From Dromaius novaehollandiae (lineage: Eukaryota; Chordata; Aves; Casuariiformes; Dromaiidae), in contig NC_088111.1 of assembly GCF_036370855.1 (NCBI RefSeq), positions 18,883,501-18,947,500 on the forward strand: a stretch of 64,000 nt of DNA, given 5' to 3'. A program made the translations under genes and the position numbers. Under the pieces are notes generated by a model. The model saw only the letters and a list, made by a program, of their open reading frames with translations. It made no database searches and was not told the DNA's origin. Positions 1 through 10,181 of this stretch are shown here, one piece after another. Position 1 is the stretch's first letter; each line of letters begins with the position of its first letter.

Positions 1-1112
1 TCTCTTCCAGCTCAGGCAAACTCAGAGATGAGTCGAATTGAAACACAATTAAACAATGCTTTTTAAATAGCTACAAGCAACTTCCTGCCCCAAACTGCTT
101 TGGAGGAAAGTGGCTGTCCTGGAGAGCAAATTTAGGCAGACGGGAGCAAGCTCCACCCCTGCTCAGAGCTAAAGGAAGATACACGTATAATTTCCTGTAT
201 CTGTTAAAAGCTGGTCCAGGCAGTTTTAACGAAGAAAACGTGAAGAACCGCAGGCTTCACACACCTAGCAGAGCACTCTAGCTTATGAATTATAACAGTC
301 TGCTGCTGCCTCTGGTTCCAGGCCACAACACTGCCCTAGGTAGCCAGTACAGCTGTGCTGGACACTGAGACTGTACAACCTTACCCAGAGTAGAGTCTCT
401 CTGGCTCCTGGGCATCACCTTTCATGCTCCAGAGAAAGCTTGCAGAGCCGGCAGGAAAAGAAATTAAGCTTTCGATGTGCACAGTGGGACAGCTTCTGCT
501 GTTCCATGGGACACGTTTGTCCTTTGCTTGCCAGTGGCTGCTCTCAGAATTGCTTTTTCAAAACAGGGAGAGTTCGGAGGAGAATGCAGGTCTCTAACGC
601 ATGACCACAGCAGGACCCCACAGAGCAGGTCAGCTTGGAGACACTGCAGTTCAGGACCAGATAACTGAGATCATGTCTGATTTACCGAGGGATCAAAGCA
701 GGCAACAAAGTCTTTCTCTCTTTGTGTTGACATCAACCATAACATTCCCGATTTTGTATGGGCCCCAAGGAGGTCAAATGTAATCCCATGTCAGATGCCC
801 AGAAATAAACCCCTTCCACACACTGCAAGGAAGAAGGTCAATTCTTCTCCAGCTTTGCAAACCAACCGATTTTCTACAGTCAATTGCATCAATGATTTAT
901 CCTTTCTTACTCCCCCATCCAGGTCTTTCTCCTGAAGTATTTCCTGCAGGTCACTCTAATACCTCTTCCTAATAGCAGCAAACTACTACTTCTGCTATCA
1001 ACACGCTGATCTTTACTCCCCTCACCCCAAAGCTCCCTCTCCAGACATCCACCCACGCACTGGAGGAAGAGTCTCCTGCCAGGCTCTGTGCCAGCCCTGC
1101 TCAGCAACTTAC
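1..1112 (-). other. INTS15 intron 4 (partial), no gene seen
   Basis: This stretch lies downstream of the INTS15 exon 4 splice donor on the minus strand and is intronic. I searched both strands for the expected last INTS15 exon, which in the human protein is a Pro/His-rich tail of roughly 80 residues, and did not find it. Short open frames here match nothing I know. Confidence 0.7.
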
Positions 1113-4100
1113 CTCTGGTGCACAGCAGTGCTCCTGACGCCATGGCCACCTGCAAAGCCTGAGCCAGTCTGTCTAGAGCCAGTTCGATCTCTTTGGACGC
1201 ATTGAGAGGATTTAGTTCATCAGAGAGTCTGTTAATCTCCTCAACAAGTGGAACCACGTGGTCAAAGGGTACTAGCCCCAGGCGCCCATAGAGGTTCTTC
1301 TCTGTTAAGTGCCCCTGAAGCATCATAAGAACCTGCAGGACACTTAAATGCAGTTTTGAATACAGCTGATGGCAGTCTCTGTCATCTCCTGCAGCCGAGT
1401 CCTTGGCAATTTTGCTGGGAGGGTGTCCATTGGAGAGAGAGGCTTTCTTCTTCCTTTTATAAGCCAAGGGGGCCTTCACACACCAACGGATCAGTCCAGT
1501 GAGTGGGGTAAGCTCTAAAAACCCTATGGGCAGGTTGGCTGCAATAGGAGTGTTTAGAAAGGTAATGAGGATCAAGCGGGGGTCTTCAAAGATCCAGGAA
1601 ACAATCAACTCGAGCAGATCCGAAGGAGGGATGAGGTCATCTGAAGATAAGAAAGACATTGCTCAGTAAGCAGAGCCCTTTCTTTGCTCAAGCGCAGGAC
1701 AGTGGTTTTGTCACGAATCCCTTACCCGTACACTTCCTGCACTGGCACAACTGAATTTCAGAACCTCCCCAACTTTGCTGTTTTTTTCAAGACACCAACA
1801 GTAGATGTTCTTTTGCCCAGAGATAACCATATTCTTGTCAGCTTCATCTTCTTCACCAATTCTGAAGACTTCACCACATTTCAACGTTTAACCCCTTTCA
1901 CAACAAAGCTTCTTTCGTCATTTCCTTCCTCTCCCACCCATCACCTGCTCACTCTTCCTCTAAACTTGGTCTCTATTTATCTCTTGCCAGAGAAAGTACG
2001 AAGGGAAAGCAAACAGGCAAAACTCGTTGGCATGTCTTCCGCCCAATCATTCAACTAATTTTTGTTAAGACACACGTAAATGAGCACGTCTTGTGGAAAA
2101 ACTTAACTTGACAACACTATCACATAACTGGCAAAGGATTATAGGATTATGTAAAGTTTCAGCTAAGAAGCAAAAGTTGCTCATGAACTGAAGCTTGATC
2201 AGTCTCAACAGAAATATTTACTTCGCAGTAATCGTGTGTCATTCTGTCACGGTGGCAGACTACCCAGACTCGGCACGCTATCTTTGTTGTGAATCACGTA
2301 CAAGTCAGTAAAGGACAGAGCACTGAACTGACCGAGTCACAGTTCTTTTGTACCTTGACCTGGTGGTGGAAATGACTTACAGGGAAAAGTCAGTTGGACT
2401 ACAGAATCACCCAGTCCAGGGTCAGCACTTTCTGGTTTTTACCTTCTCTGAAACTTCTGACTACCATAGATACAGACTGTGTGACGAAATCCTGTCTGTT
2501 CTCTGAACATGGCGGAGACTGCCCAATTACATAGCACAGAAAATGTCCTTTTCTTGTACAACCAGTAACATCTCAATGAAGTCCAGGAATTGGAAAAAAA
2601 AATTACTTCTTATAACCTCCTTGTTGACAGGTCTTTTAATTAGTTGGATGAACTTTCAAATGGCTACACAACATGTATATAAAATATTGAGAAAGATTAT
2701 GCTACAAGCGCTACCAAGCACTTAAAGAAAAAAAAAAAGTCTAAGCCTGGACCTCTCTCCCACTAATGCCAAGCTGTTTATCTGCAGAAGGCTGTGCAAC
2801 ACACTCCCTTTATCTCCCACAAATAGTATTTGCCTTTTTGAATGAAGTGGGAAGCTGGCATTTAGTGCGTGGTTGTTCCTTAGGCTATCACAAGTTCTCT
2901 CTCAGCAAGTAAAGGTAAATCAATCGTATTTTGCACACATACACATGCTTCCACTCTTTGGGCAACAACACCTGGAGGCAGGTCATATCAACAGCTGGTC
3001 ATGGACACAGTGAAAGGGTGCACTGGAGGTCTGCACAACCAGCTGATTGCATTTCTTATTCCTGTTCAACAGAGAACATTCAGAATTTACGTTTTTCACC
3101 TTTTTGGGAGGACCTGGATTGACAGACAGCCCTGAGTCTATCTGCTGGGTAGCTGGCACTCAACAGGAAGGTGGAACTTCCAGCCCAGGCAGACCAGCTT
3201 TCACGCCTTGAGTTTCTCAGTCAATAAGGACCCTTTGTCCTTTGTGGAGGATGTTGCTGTTTGTGTTACATGGTTGCTTCTTTAATAAAGACTCTATCTT
3301 CAGCCACTGGGTGTTATTTTTATTCTCACCCCAGTGACAGCTGATGTAACAGTCATATACCCCAAGATGCTTCTGGCAATAGTTATATGGTAACAAGTGT
3401 CTTTAGAATTCAACAGTTAATTCACGTTGCATGATACTGTACCACTTATTTTGAGAGAGTAGCCTGGAAACATTTTACCTGAAGAGAGGTCGTACAGAGC
3501 TGTGACTGATGTAATGAACTGGCAGCAGAAGCGAGGACTGGCGCTGAATATCTGTTTCAATGTTTGGATGGACCCTGGCACCAAGTTGCAGTAGTCATCA
3601 ACCAAAGCCCGAGCAAGCCTCACACAGTACACAGCGGGGGTACGCTGCAGGGATGCAGGATAACACACAAAGAAAAGCAGTGTAAACCAAATCACAGAAA
3701 GTTCTAGAGAGCCGACTTTAAAGTTTCATTTGCCCAAACATCGCGCCTGCCCATGTCATCCATCCACTTTGCTGTTTCAGCATTTGTGTTTCCACTTTCC
3801 CAAAATGTGAGCACACTCTCTCTCTTAGCATATAAAAGACCCACTCAGGAACAGTCACTATCCCACAGTATTAAAATAGATGGTGACATTTCAAGTTGAG
3901 GATATAATTGTAATTTAAAAATAAAACCTCTGATATCAACTTTTTCACTAGAAGGAAACATTTTACTAGCTGAGCCGCATCCCTGCCTATGAGTTACATT
4001 TTTAATATGTAAAAATTCTGTCCAACCCTCAAGTCAGTTATGAGCTCTGTTCTGCAAAAACTGCACCCTCTTCTGCTACCAGGTTACATCCTCTCCTCTT

Positions 4101-5981
4101 CTACCAACCCTCGCCAGATGGGAAAGAAAGGATCCCACAGAAACAGTAAGGTCTCCTTTCTACCACCCTCTGCTCCCAGCACAGTCTTTTTGCTCTTCCC
4201 GTTCTGCTGTAAAACAGCCGAATTGTGCACATTCCATGAGGGAAGCAGCAGCAAAGATGCACTTCCCAAGGTCCACAGTGGGGAACCTGTGTGGGGTAAG
4301 GAGGGGACATCCTTCAGGGAGACAGAAGAGAGCCCAGAAGTACTGCATTCATGGAAGACAGGCACGGGTACTTGCCCAAATCTCAACAGAGAGACAAACA
4401 CCGTCTCTTCTGCCCTGCCCAAGTTTGCACATTGAGCACACTTTATTTCCCAAAGTTCACAGTCCACTTCTTCGGGCAATGTGACCATGAACTGCCATGG
4501 TCTCATCTCACCTCCTGTTTCCCGTGTCAAACCATCCCCTGATCCCTTTCAACAGACAGGCAGACAAAAAGACCTGTCTCCTGCCCACATAGCAGGCAAA
4601 CGAATTGGCAAAAGCTCTGCCTAATGCTGGAGCAAAGGAATGAACACGAGCACAGATGTGGGGTGAACACAGCTGCAGCAGCCAGCTGTTACATTGGCTT
4701 AAATTGCCACAGAACAGCAGCTGACTCCAGCCAGCTGTCACCGATCCTTAGGTGACACAGTTCACCTGCTAACAGTTGTGACACGCTCCCCCATTCCTTC
4801 CTGGAGCTTGCCCTGTTTGCACAAAAGCGGTACCTGCAGCCAGAAGGCAGCACACTCCAGAACAGGAACTCTGCACACGGCAACTGCCATGGAAACCAGC
4901 TTTCCCAGCAAAGCCATCCTGCTGTCATCTGCTTTGTTTCCTTGAGGGCTGAAGAGAGACGAGAAAATGATCTGCCGGACTGAATCCTTGGTTTGTTCTT
5001 GGAAATAATTGCACATGATCTCAAGGAGCTGAAGTTCCTGAAGTGAATTTAATCTCTGAAAGAAAACAGAAGCAAAGCTGCAAAATATACCAGAGCTCTT
5101 AAAAAACCAAGAGTTGCTTTTGTGAAAGACAGGAACAGCAAAGGCTGAGAGCTTCCCAGAAGCGTTAGAAACGCTGCCTAGACTGCAGCCTGCACACCTG
5201 ACCTTCTCTACCACCTCTCCACAATCTCTGAGCCTCTCTTGGGCACTGGGCACATATACAAGCTTCCTAAGCAACCACCGCATTTGGCGAGGTACACAAA
5301 AAAGCACTAGACTTCTGCACTGCGTGCTATACAAGCCTGGTGCTTGCTGTACAACCAAACACTGTCTGTGAACTGAAAGATAAGGCCTGTAACAAGACTG
5401 GGGTGAAAAATACTTCTTCCCCCTCCAAATAACACTGCTGAGAGCACTGCCAGGCAGCTAGGGGGTGAAATCCCGGGCCTGCAGCCCACTGGGCCCCAGT
5501 CCTGTGCACCCGCTATGTCCCCCAGCAGCAATGGTTTCTGACCGCTGCTCTCCCGCTGATCCCCAGCTCGCACCCGGCCCTGCACCCTGGAAACCCTGAC
5601 GCAGCCCGGCAGCAGCACGGGAGGCCTGCGGGCAGTCCCCCGCGGCCTCGGCCCCCAGCGCCCCTCCCCAGGCCCCCAGCCCATCTCCCAACACCCCACG
5701 GCGTCCCCGGGGGTTGACCTGCTCCCCCCGCCGACCTCAGCCCCCAGCACTCCCCAGCGGCCGCGTCCGGCCCCCGGGCCCGGGCCCACCTTGGGCGGGG
5801 CGCCGCGCTCCTTGGGCACCTGGAAGAGGAACTCCTCGAGCAGCTCGGCGGGGCCCTTGTCGACGAGCGGCAGCGGGGCGCTCTGCAGCTGGCTGCTGAA
5901 GTAGATGTCGAGGTGGTAGAGCACCTCCTTGGCGGCGCTCAGCGCGTCGCGCCGCAGCAGCGAGTGCCGGATGTCGCTCAT
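1113..5981 (-). CDS. INTS15: Integrator complex subunit 15, missing last exon
   Basis: INTS15 (C7orf26) is a nuclear subunit of the Integrator complex, linked to the INTS10/13/14 module that works in snRNA 3' processing and Pol II attenuation. Coding exons, in transcript order, are 5790-5981, 4834-5055, 3479-3644 and 1113-1640. All use GT-AG junctions with phases 0, 0, 1 and 1. They encode about 369 residues beginning MSDIRHSLLRRDALSAAKEV, which I recognise as almost identical to the human protein of about 449 residues. The product looks all-helical with no catalytic motif. A basic KRKKK tract at residues 255-259 follows the conserved PRLILITFLN / PIGFLELTPL segment and could be a nuclear signal. 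The final coding exon lies outside the window, so the gene is cut, not broken. The ATG sits in a CpG island. Family identity is from memory but the match is long and unambiguous. Confidence 0.93.
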
Positions 5982-6300
5982 GGCGCCCGCCCGCGGCACG
6001 GCGCCCGCCCGCGCCGCCAGCCCGCCCGCCCCGCCGCGCTGCGCACGGGCCCCGCCGGGCAGCGCACCCGCTCCGCCTGCCCCCGCCGCGCCCTCCCCGC
6101 CGCCCCCCGCTCCGCTCCGGCCCGGCGCGGCCCGCTCGCGCGGCGCGGCCTCCCACCGCCGCCCAGGCGCGCAGAGGGCGACCGCTACGGAGGCCCGCGG
6201 CGGCCAAAACGAGCGAGGTGGCGCCCGCTCCGCGCAGCGCTCCCTGGCGGCCCCGCCCGCCCCGCCGCGGCAGGCCCGCAACGGCGGGGGGCTGCTCCCG
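5982..6300 (-). promoter_or_regulatory. INTS15 CpG-island promoter region
   Basis: The sequence immediately upstream of the INTS15 ATG is extremely GC- and CpG-rich, with many GC-box-like CCGCCC/GGGCGG runs and no TATA box. This is typical of a housekeeping promoter. The exact start site cannot be read from the sequence. Confidence 0.6.
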
Positions 6301-6302
6301 CG

Positions 6303-6330
6303 CCGGCACCGGCACCGGCACCGGCACCGG
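6303..6330. repeat. (CCGGCA)n hexanucleotide microsatellite
   Basis: About four and a half copies of CCGGCA lie directly upstream of the INTS15 CpG island. Long open frames that cross it on both strands are by-products of the repeat and of GC richness. Confidence 0.85.
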
Positions 6331-6370
6331 GCCTGGGGCCGAGCCGCGGGGCTCGGCTGTGCCGCGGGGA

Positions 6371-6590
6371 CTGGCCCCGGGGCTGATCCTGGGGGTCCCG
6401 GTCCTGGGTGTGCGTCTGGCCCCGGGGCCGATCCTGGGGGTCTCAGCCCCTCGTGTGGGCCTGGCCCCGGGGCTGATCCAGGGGGTCCCGGCCCTGGGTG
6501 TGGGTCTGGCCCCGGGGCTGATCCTGAGGGTCCCAGCTCTTGGTGTGGCCCCAGGGCCGATCCTGGGGGTCTCAGCCCTACTGCAGAAGC
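6371..6590. repeat. 45-bp minisatellite, about five copies
   Basis: Units begin CTGGCCCCGGGGCTGATCC and recur every 45 bp at 6371, 6416, 6461 and 6506, with a diverged partial copy after about 6550. Because 45 is divisible by three, the array keeps frames open and yields a spurious 15-residue protein repeat. I read it as non-coding. Confidence 0.85.
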
Positions 6591-7857
6591 CCGGCCTGGC
6601 CCCTGCCTGCGGCGTGGGGGGTGCAGGCCCGGCCCTGACACGGCTGGGATTTGGCCCTGGAGGGGGCAAGAGCTCGGCCCAGTCCTGCTGGGGGCCTGGC
6701 CCCGGGGCAGGGGGCTCGGGGGGCTGTGCGGTGGGGGGGGCCGCGGCTGGCCCGCAGGTGGCTCACGCCCACCCAGGGGGCTGGTCCCCTCGCCTGGCCC
6801 GTGGGACCCGCAGGGCAGGAGGGGGACAGGGTGCCCCCCAGCCCTCTGTATCCCCCACGCTGGGGGCACTGCACGGGGGATGCTCCAAGGGCACAAGGGG
6901 TTGCAGACCCCCCCGCTGCCCCCGCGCACCACCGGCCTCATCCCGCACCCCCACCGAGTGCTGTGCCCTGGGAAGACCCCGCGCGGCCCTTTTGGGAAAG
7001 CGGGCAGCTGCCTCTCAAGGCCGGGACGCGCGGGGGTCGTAAAGCAGGGCAGGTGGCAGGGGACGAGGCGGTGGGAAGCCGCGCGGGGCCAGCAGCTGGG
7101 GCCGGGCGTGGGGCTGGGCTGGGCGGGCGGAGCAGCACGGGGACAGAGGCCGGCGGCGAGGGAGGCCCGTGGCGGAGGGGACTGTCCCCCCGTGGTGGCC
7201 AGGAGCAGCTCTGCGACCGCAGGACTGCGGGGCCCCCCCGTGCCCCGCCGGCTCTGGAGGCGCAAGGGGCTGGGGCCAGCCAGCGCCCGGGGAGGCTGCT
7301 CCCCGAGCAGGCACCTTGGGGCAGGTCTGCCTTGGGGACACCTCTTCTCCTGGTTGACCAGTGCCAGCTCCCAGTGACGGTTTGGGAACAGGCTGCAGGG
7401 CAGGGAGATGTCTACCCCGACCCTGCACTGCGGAGGCCAAGCGATGCCCGCTAGAGCCTGGAGATGCTCTTGCCTGACTCTCATCTTCATTTTGGGGGAT
7501 TCCCAGCTCTGATTAGCTTCACATTTGAAGTTCAGACCTACCAGGTGTCCTGCTTGGATGTGGCCCTGCTCAGAGCTGCTCCCGGCTTGCAGGGCCGGCT
7601 GCTGGCCTCGGCCTCGGCCCCAAAGGCAGCGGACGGCAGCCCCACCAGGGGCAACACCTCCCAGCCCACCCGCAGCGAGGCGAGGACTTGCTGCCAGGCC
7701 TGCAGGGATGTCCATGGCCCCGTCCTCCTCCCCAGCGGCACCGCCAGGTCTGCGGCAGACTCAGGGCCACCTCTGCCGCCAGCCACAGCATGAATGCTGG
7801 AAACCATCTCGTCAAAAGTGTTTGGGGTGCTGGAAGGGAAATGCTTGGTGCCAGTCA

Positions 7858-7863
7858 AATAAA
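7858..7863 (+). terminator. AATAAA hexamer followed by A-tract
   Basis: AATAAA is followed about 12 bases later by a run of nine to ten A residues. It may be the 3' end of an unrecognised plus-strand transcript or of an old retroposed copy. No coding sequence upstream explains it. Confidence 0.25.
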
Positions 7864-8146
7864 TGCTTTTGCAAAAAAAAAATCCAAGCAGGCTACGAGT
7901 GATGGGGCTTTTCTCATCTGGCAGCAGCTCAGAGCGAAAGCTGCTGGGCAAGGGCCTTCCCGGCAGGGAGACCGACGCGCTGGTGTTTTGGAGTTTGCTG
8001 TTATCCTTGAGTAGTTTGCGGGACCCGTTCATGCCCTTGGAAGTCTTTGTCAGCATTTTTATTGATCCAAGCACTTGGCCTTGTGCTGGACCCATGGCTG
8101 GAGACACGGTTATTGGCACTGATTGGAAGAACTATTTTTTTCACTG

Positions 8147-8152
8147 AATAAA
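8147..8152 (+). terminator. AATAAA hexamer, owner unknown
   Basis: A plus-strand AATAAA followed by T-rich sequence lies just upstream of the candidate DNASE1 promoter. It could mark the end of an unrecognised transcript or be chance. Confidence 0.25.
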
Positions 8153-8203
8153 CCTTTGCTTTTGCTGAAAACGGCCATATGGAGCTCGAGGCCTTGCGCG
8201 CTC

Positions 8204-8302
8204 ATTGGCTGGGTGACAGCTTGGCGAAGGGAGTTCACCCCTCCCCATAAATGCGGGTGCAGCTCGTCCTTCCTCGTCCAGAGAGCAAGGACGACGCCAA
8301 AG
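8204..8302 (+). promoter_or_regulatory. Candidate DNASE1 promoter and non-coding exon 1
   Basis: An inverted CCAAT box (ATTGG, 8204-8208) is followed by a TATA-like CATAAAT at 8246-8252. A strong splice donor, AAAG|GTACGT, begins at 8303. A start site about 25-30 bp after the TATA-like box would give a short non-coding exon of about 25 bases. The DNASE1 coding exon opens with an acceptor at 10179-10180, one base before its ATG, so an upstream non-coding exon is required and this is the best candidate I see. Inference only. Confidence 0.4.
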
Positions 8303-10180
8303 GTACGTCACGGTCCCCTTTCCCTCGTAGGCACGGAGATCTCATTTCTGCAGGGTGATTCCCCGGAGCTCGGATTATTCTCGCTGAGATGCCTCTCCAG
8401 GTGTCTCGTCCCACGACCCACGTCCTTGGCTGTAGGCGGGCTAGCATCACCTGCTCGTCCCTGTGCGTGTATACCCACACGCACGCGTGCCCTGTGCATT
8501 ATCTAGGAGCCTGTGGAGGCTGCTGTGTCCTCTGGGAGGCCGGAGGACTCGTCCCGTTGCTGCGTAGTTCGTAGCATTGCCAAACCGTAGCATTGTTATG
8601 GTTTGAGCGTTACCAAAGCGAGGAGACAGGCGAGCGAGCGGGGAAAATTGGGCGCTTTTATTCAACCAGCTGCTCCACCTTGAAAAAACAGACATCTCCA
8701 GCGCTTTGAGGGCAACTGTGCCTTTGGACGGCCAGCCCGAGCCTCTGCCCCCCTCTGCCCCCGCCTGCGCACCCCGGGGAGCTCGGTGCTTGGGACGCGC
8801 GCGCTTGGGCAGTGTCCAAAGGCAACACTCTGGGAAGGATTTGGTGAAACATTCCCCCGGGGAGCTCAGCACCATGCGAAATACTTCCCCGATGCATTTT
8901 CCCGCGGGCAGAAGCGGCCGCGCTGCGTCGGGGGGCTTCCCGTGGGAATCCGGCCTGGGCGAGGAAGGTGCCGGGGATGCATCCGGGATGCTGCCGGGGC
9001 AGGGCACAGCAGCCGCAGGGTTTTGTGGGTCTCTGTCCCAATGCAGCCCCGAGATGGGGGGACAGACCCAAGGCAGGGGACTTCAGGGCCTCCCCGCCGA
9101 GATGAGAGCTGCCGGGGAGTCGCAGGGGAAGCCCATCAGGTTCCCCCGCAGTGGTGGCTGTCCCCATCGTGCAGGCACTGGGACGCGGGACAGATTCCTG
9201 TGCCGGATTCGCGTCTTTCCACACCTCAGTGACTGAAAGCCGGGGAAGGGGGAGGCCGGGCAGCCATGGGCTGTTGAAGGGCAGCTCTTTCCTGCAAGCG
9301 CTGCCGGGCACCAGGTGCTGCAGGGTTGGGACCTGCCTGCTGCTGCGGCAGCCCCACGGCGAGGCGGAGGGAAGGGGCTCCCGTGGGGGCTCGCTCCAGC
9401 GAGGGAGATGCCCCGAGAAAGCCCTGCTCGGCATCAGTCTCCTCCAATCCCTGGGCACTGGGGCTGGAAGGGGTCCCGTTGGGCCAATAGCTCCCTTTTT
9501 CCCTGGAGCACTTGTCCAAGGCTGGTCCCATCTGCCCCAAGCCAAGAGAGGTGGCTGCGGGCAGCGTGGTGGTGGGGCAGCATGCAGGTACCCCGTCCTG
9601 GGAGGCCGTGGCCGAGGGGCCGGGCAGGCAGGAAGGCTGGCACCCGTAGGACTGGGCTTTCTGATCACCCGTCTGGGGCTGGAGCCAGATGGGTGGACGA
9701 GGGTGCACCGTCTCGGATGGTATGAGTGGGCTCCTGGGGGTAGGTGGCTCCCTGGAAGATGGGCAAAAAAAGTGCACAGCAAATGGGTTATAATGTGGGA
9801 GAGCGTTCATGTGTGACCTTCAGGGAGCACTTCCATTGCAGAGCTCTGCTTGGGACCAAATCCTGCCCCAGTCACATCTCGGGGTGGCGGCGGGGTGCTC
9901 GTGGGTTCACACCTGAGCAGAGCTGGGCCCTCCACTCCAGGGTTCTCCACCGAGGAGGGAGGTCTGCGAGGCTGGGCTGACCCGGCCTCCAAGGGGTACC
10001 GCAGTACCCCAGCTCCCCAGCACGGAGGAGATGACCTTGGCCACTGCCCATGGCAGAAGCCATCATGCCTCCCTGTGCAACTAGTACGGCAAGTGGGAAT
10101 CCCCCAGCCACTGTCATCATCTGTGCCAAATCCCCCGCCAGCCCCGTGGGCTAAGCCCATTCCTGCCCCTCTGCACTCAG
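8303..10180 (+). other. Putative DNASE1 5' intron, no other gene seen
   Basis: If the exon at about 8275-8302 is correct, this is the first intron of DNASE1. Minus-strand open frames of up to 374 codons occur but show no family resemblance and overlap frames on the other strand, as expected in GC-rich DNA. Confidence 0.4.
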
Positions 10181-10181
10181 G

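Larger units (their letters stand above)
6591..8195. other. Intergenic, no recognised gene
   Basis: This is GC-rich DNA up to about 7450, then more balanced composition. Several long open frames exist on both strands, including a minus-strand one over 7538-8119, but none resembles a known family or shows a plausible exon structure. Two AATAAA hexamers are listed separately. Confidence 0.5.

Noticed and set aside
907-1112. Continuation of INTS15 exon 4 to a stop at 907
   Set aside because: A good splice donor (AGAG|GTAAGT) lies at 1113/1112, and the sequence beyond it does not match the INTS15 C-terminus.
5307-7715. 802-codon minus-strand open frame spanning INTS15 exon 1
   Set aside because: Only the 64 codons of exon 1 are real. 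The rest is GC-rich promoter, minisatellite and intron read-through with no family resemblance.
7538-8119. 193-codon minus-strand open frame
   Set aside because: It reads through an A-tract and AATAAA-bearing DNA on the opposite strand. No family was recognised and there is no supporting exon context, so it was not called.
8658-9782. 374-codon minus-strand open frame upstream of DNASE1
   Set aside because: There is no resemblance to known proteins, and competing plus-strand frames of similar length cover the same bases.
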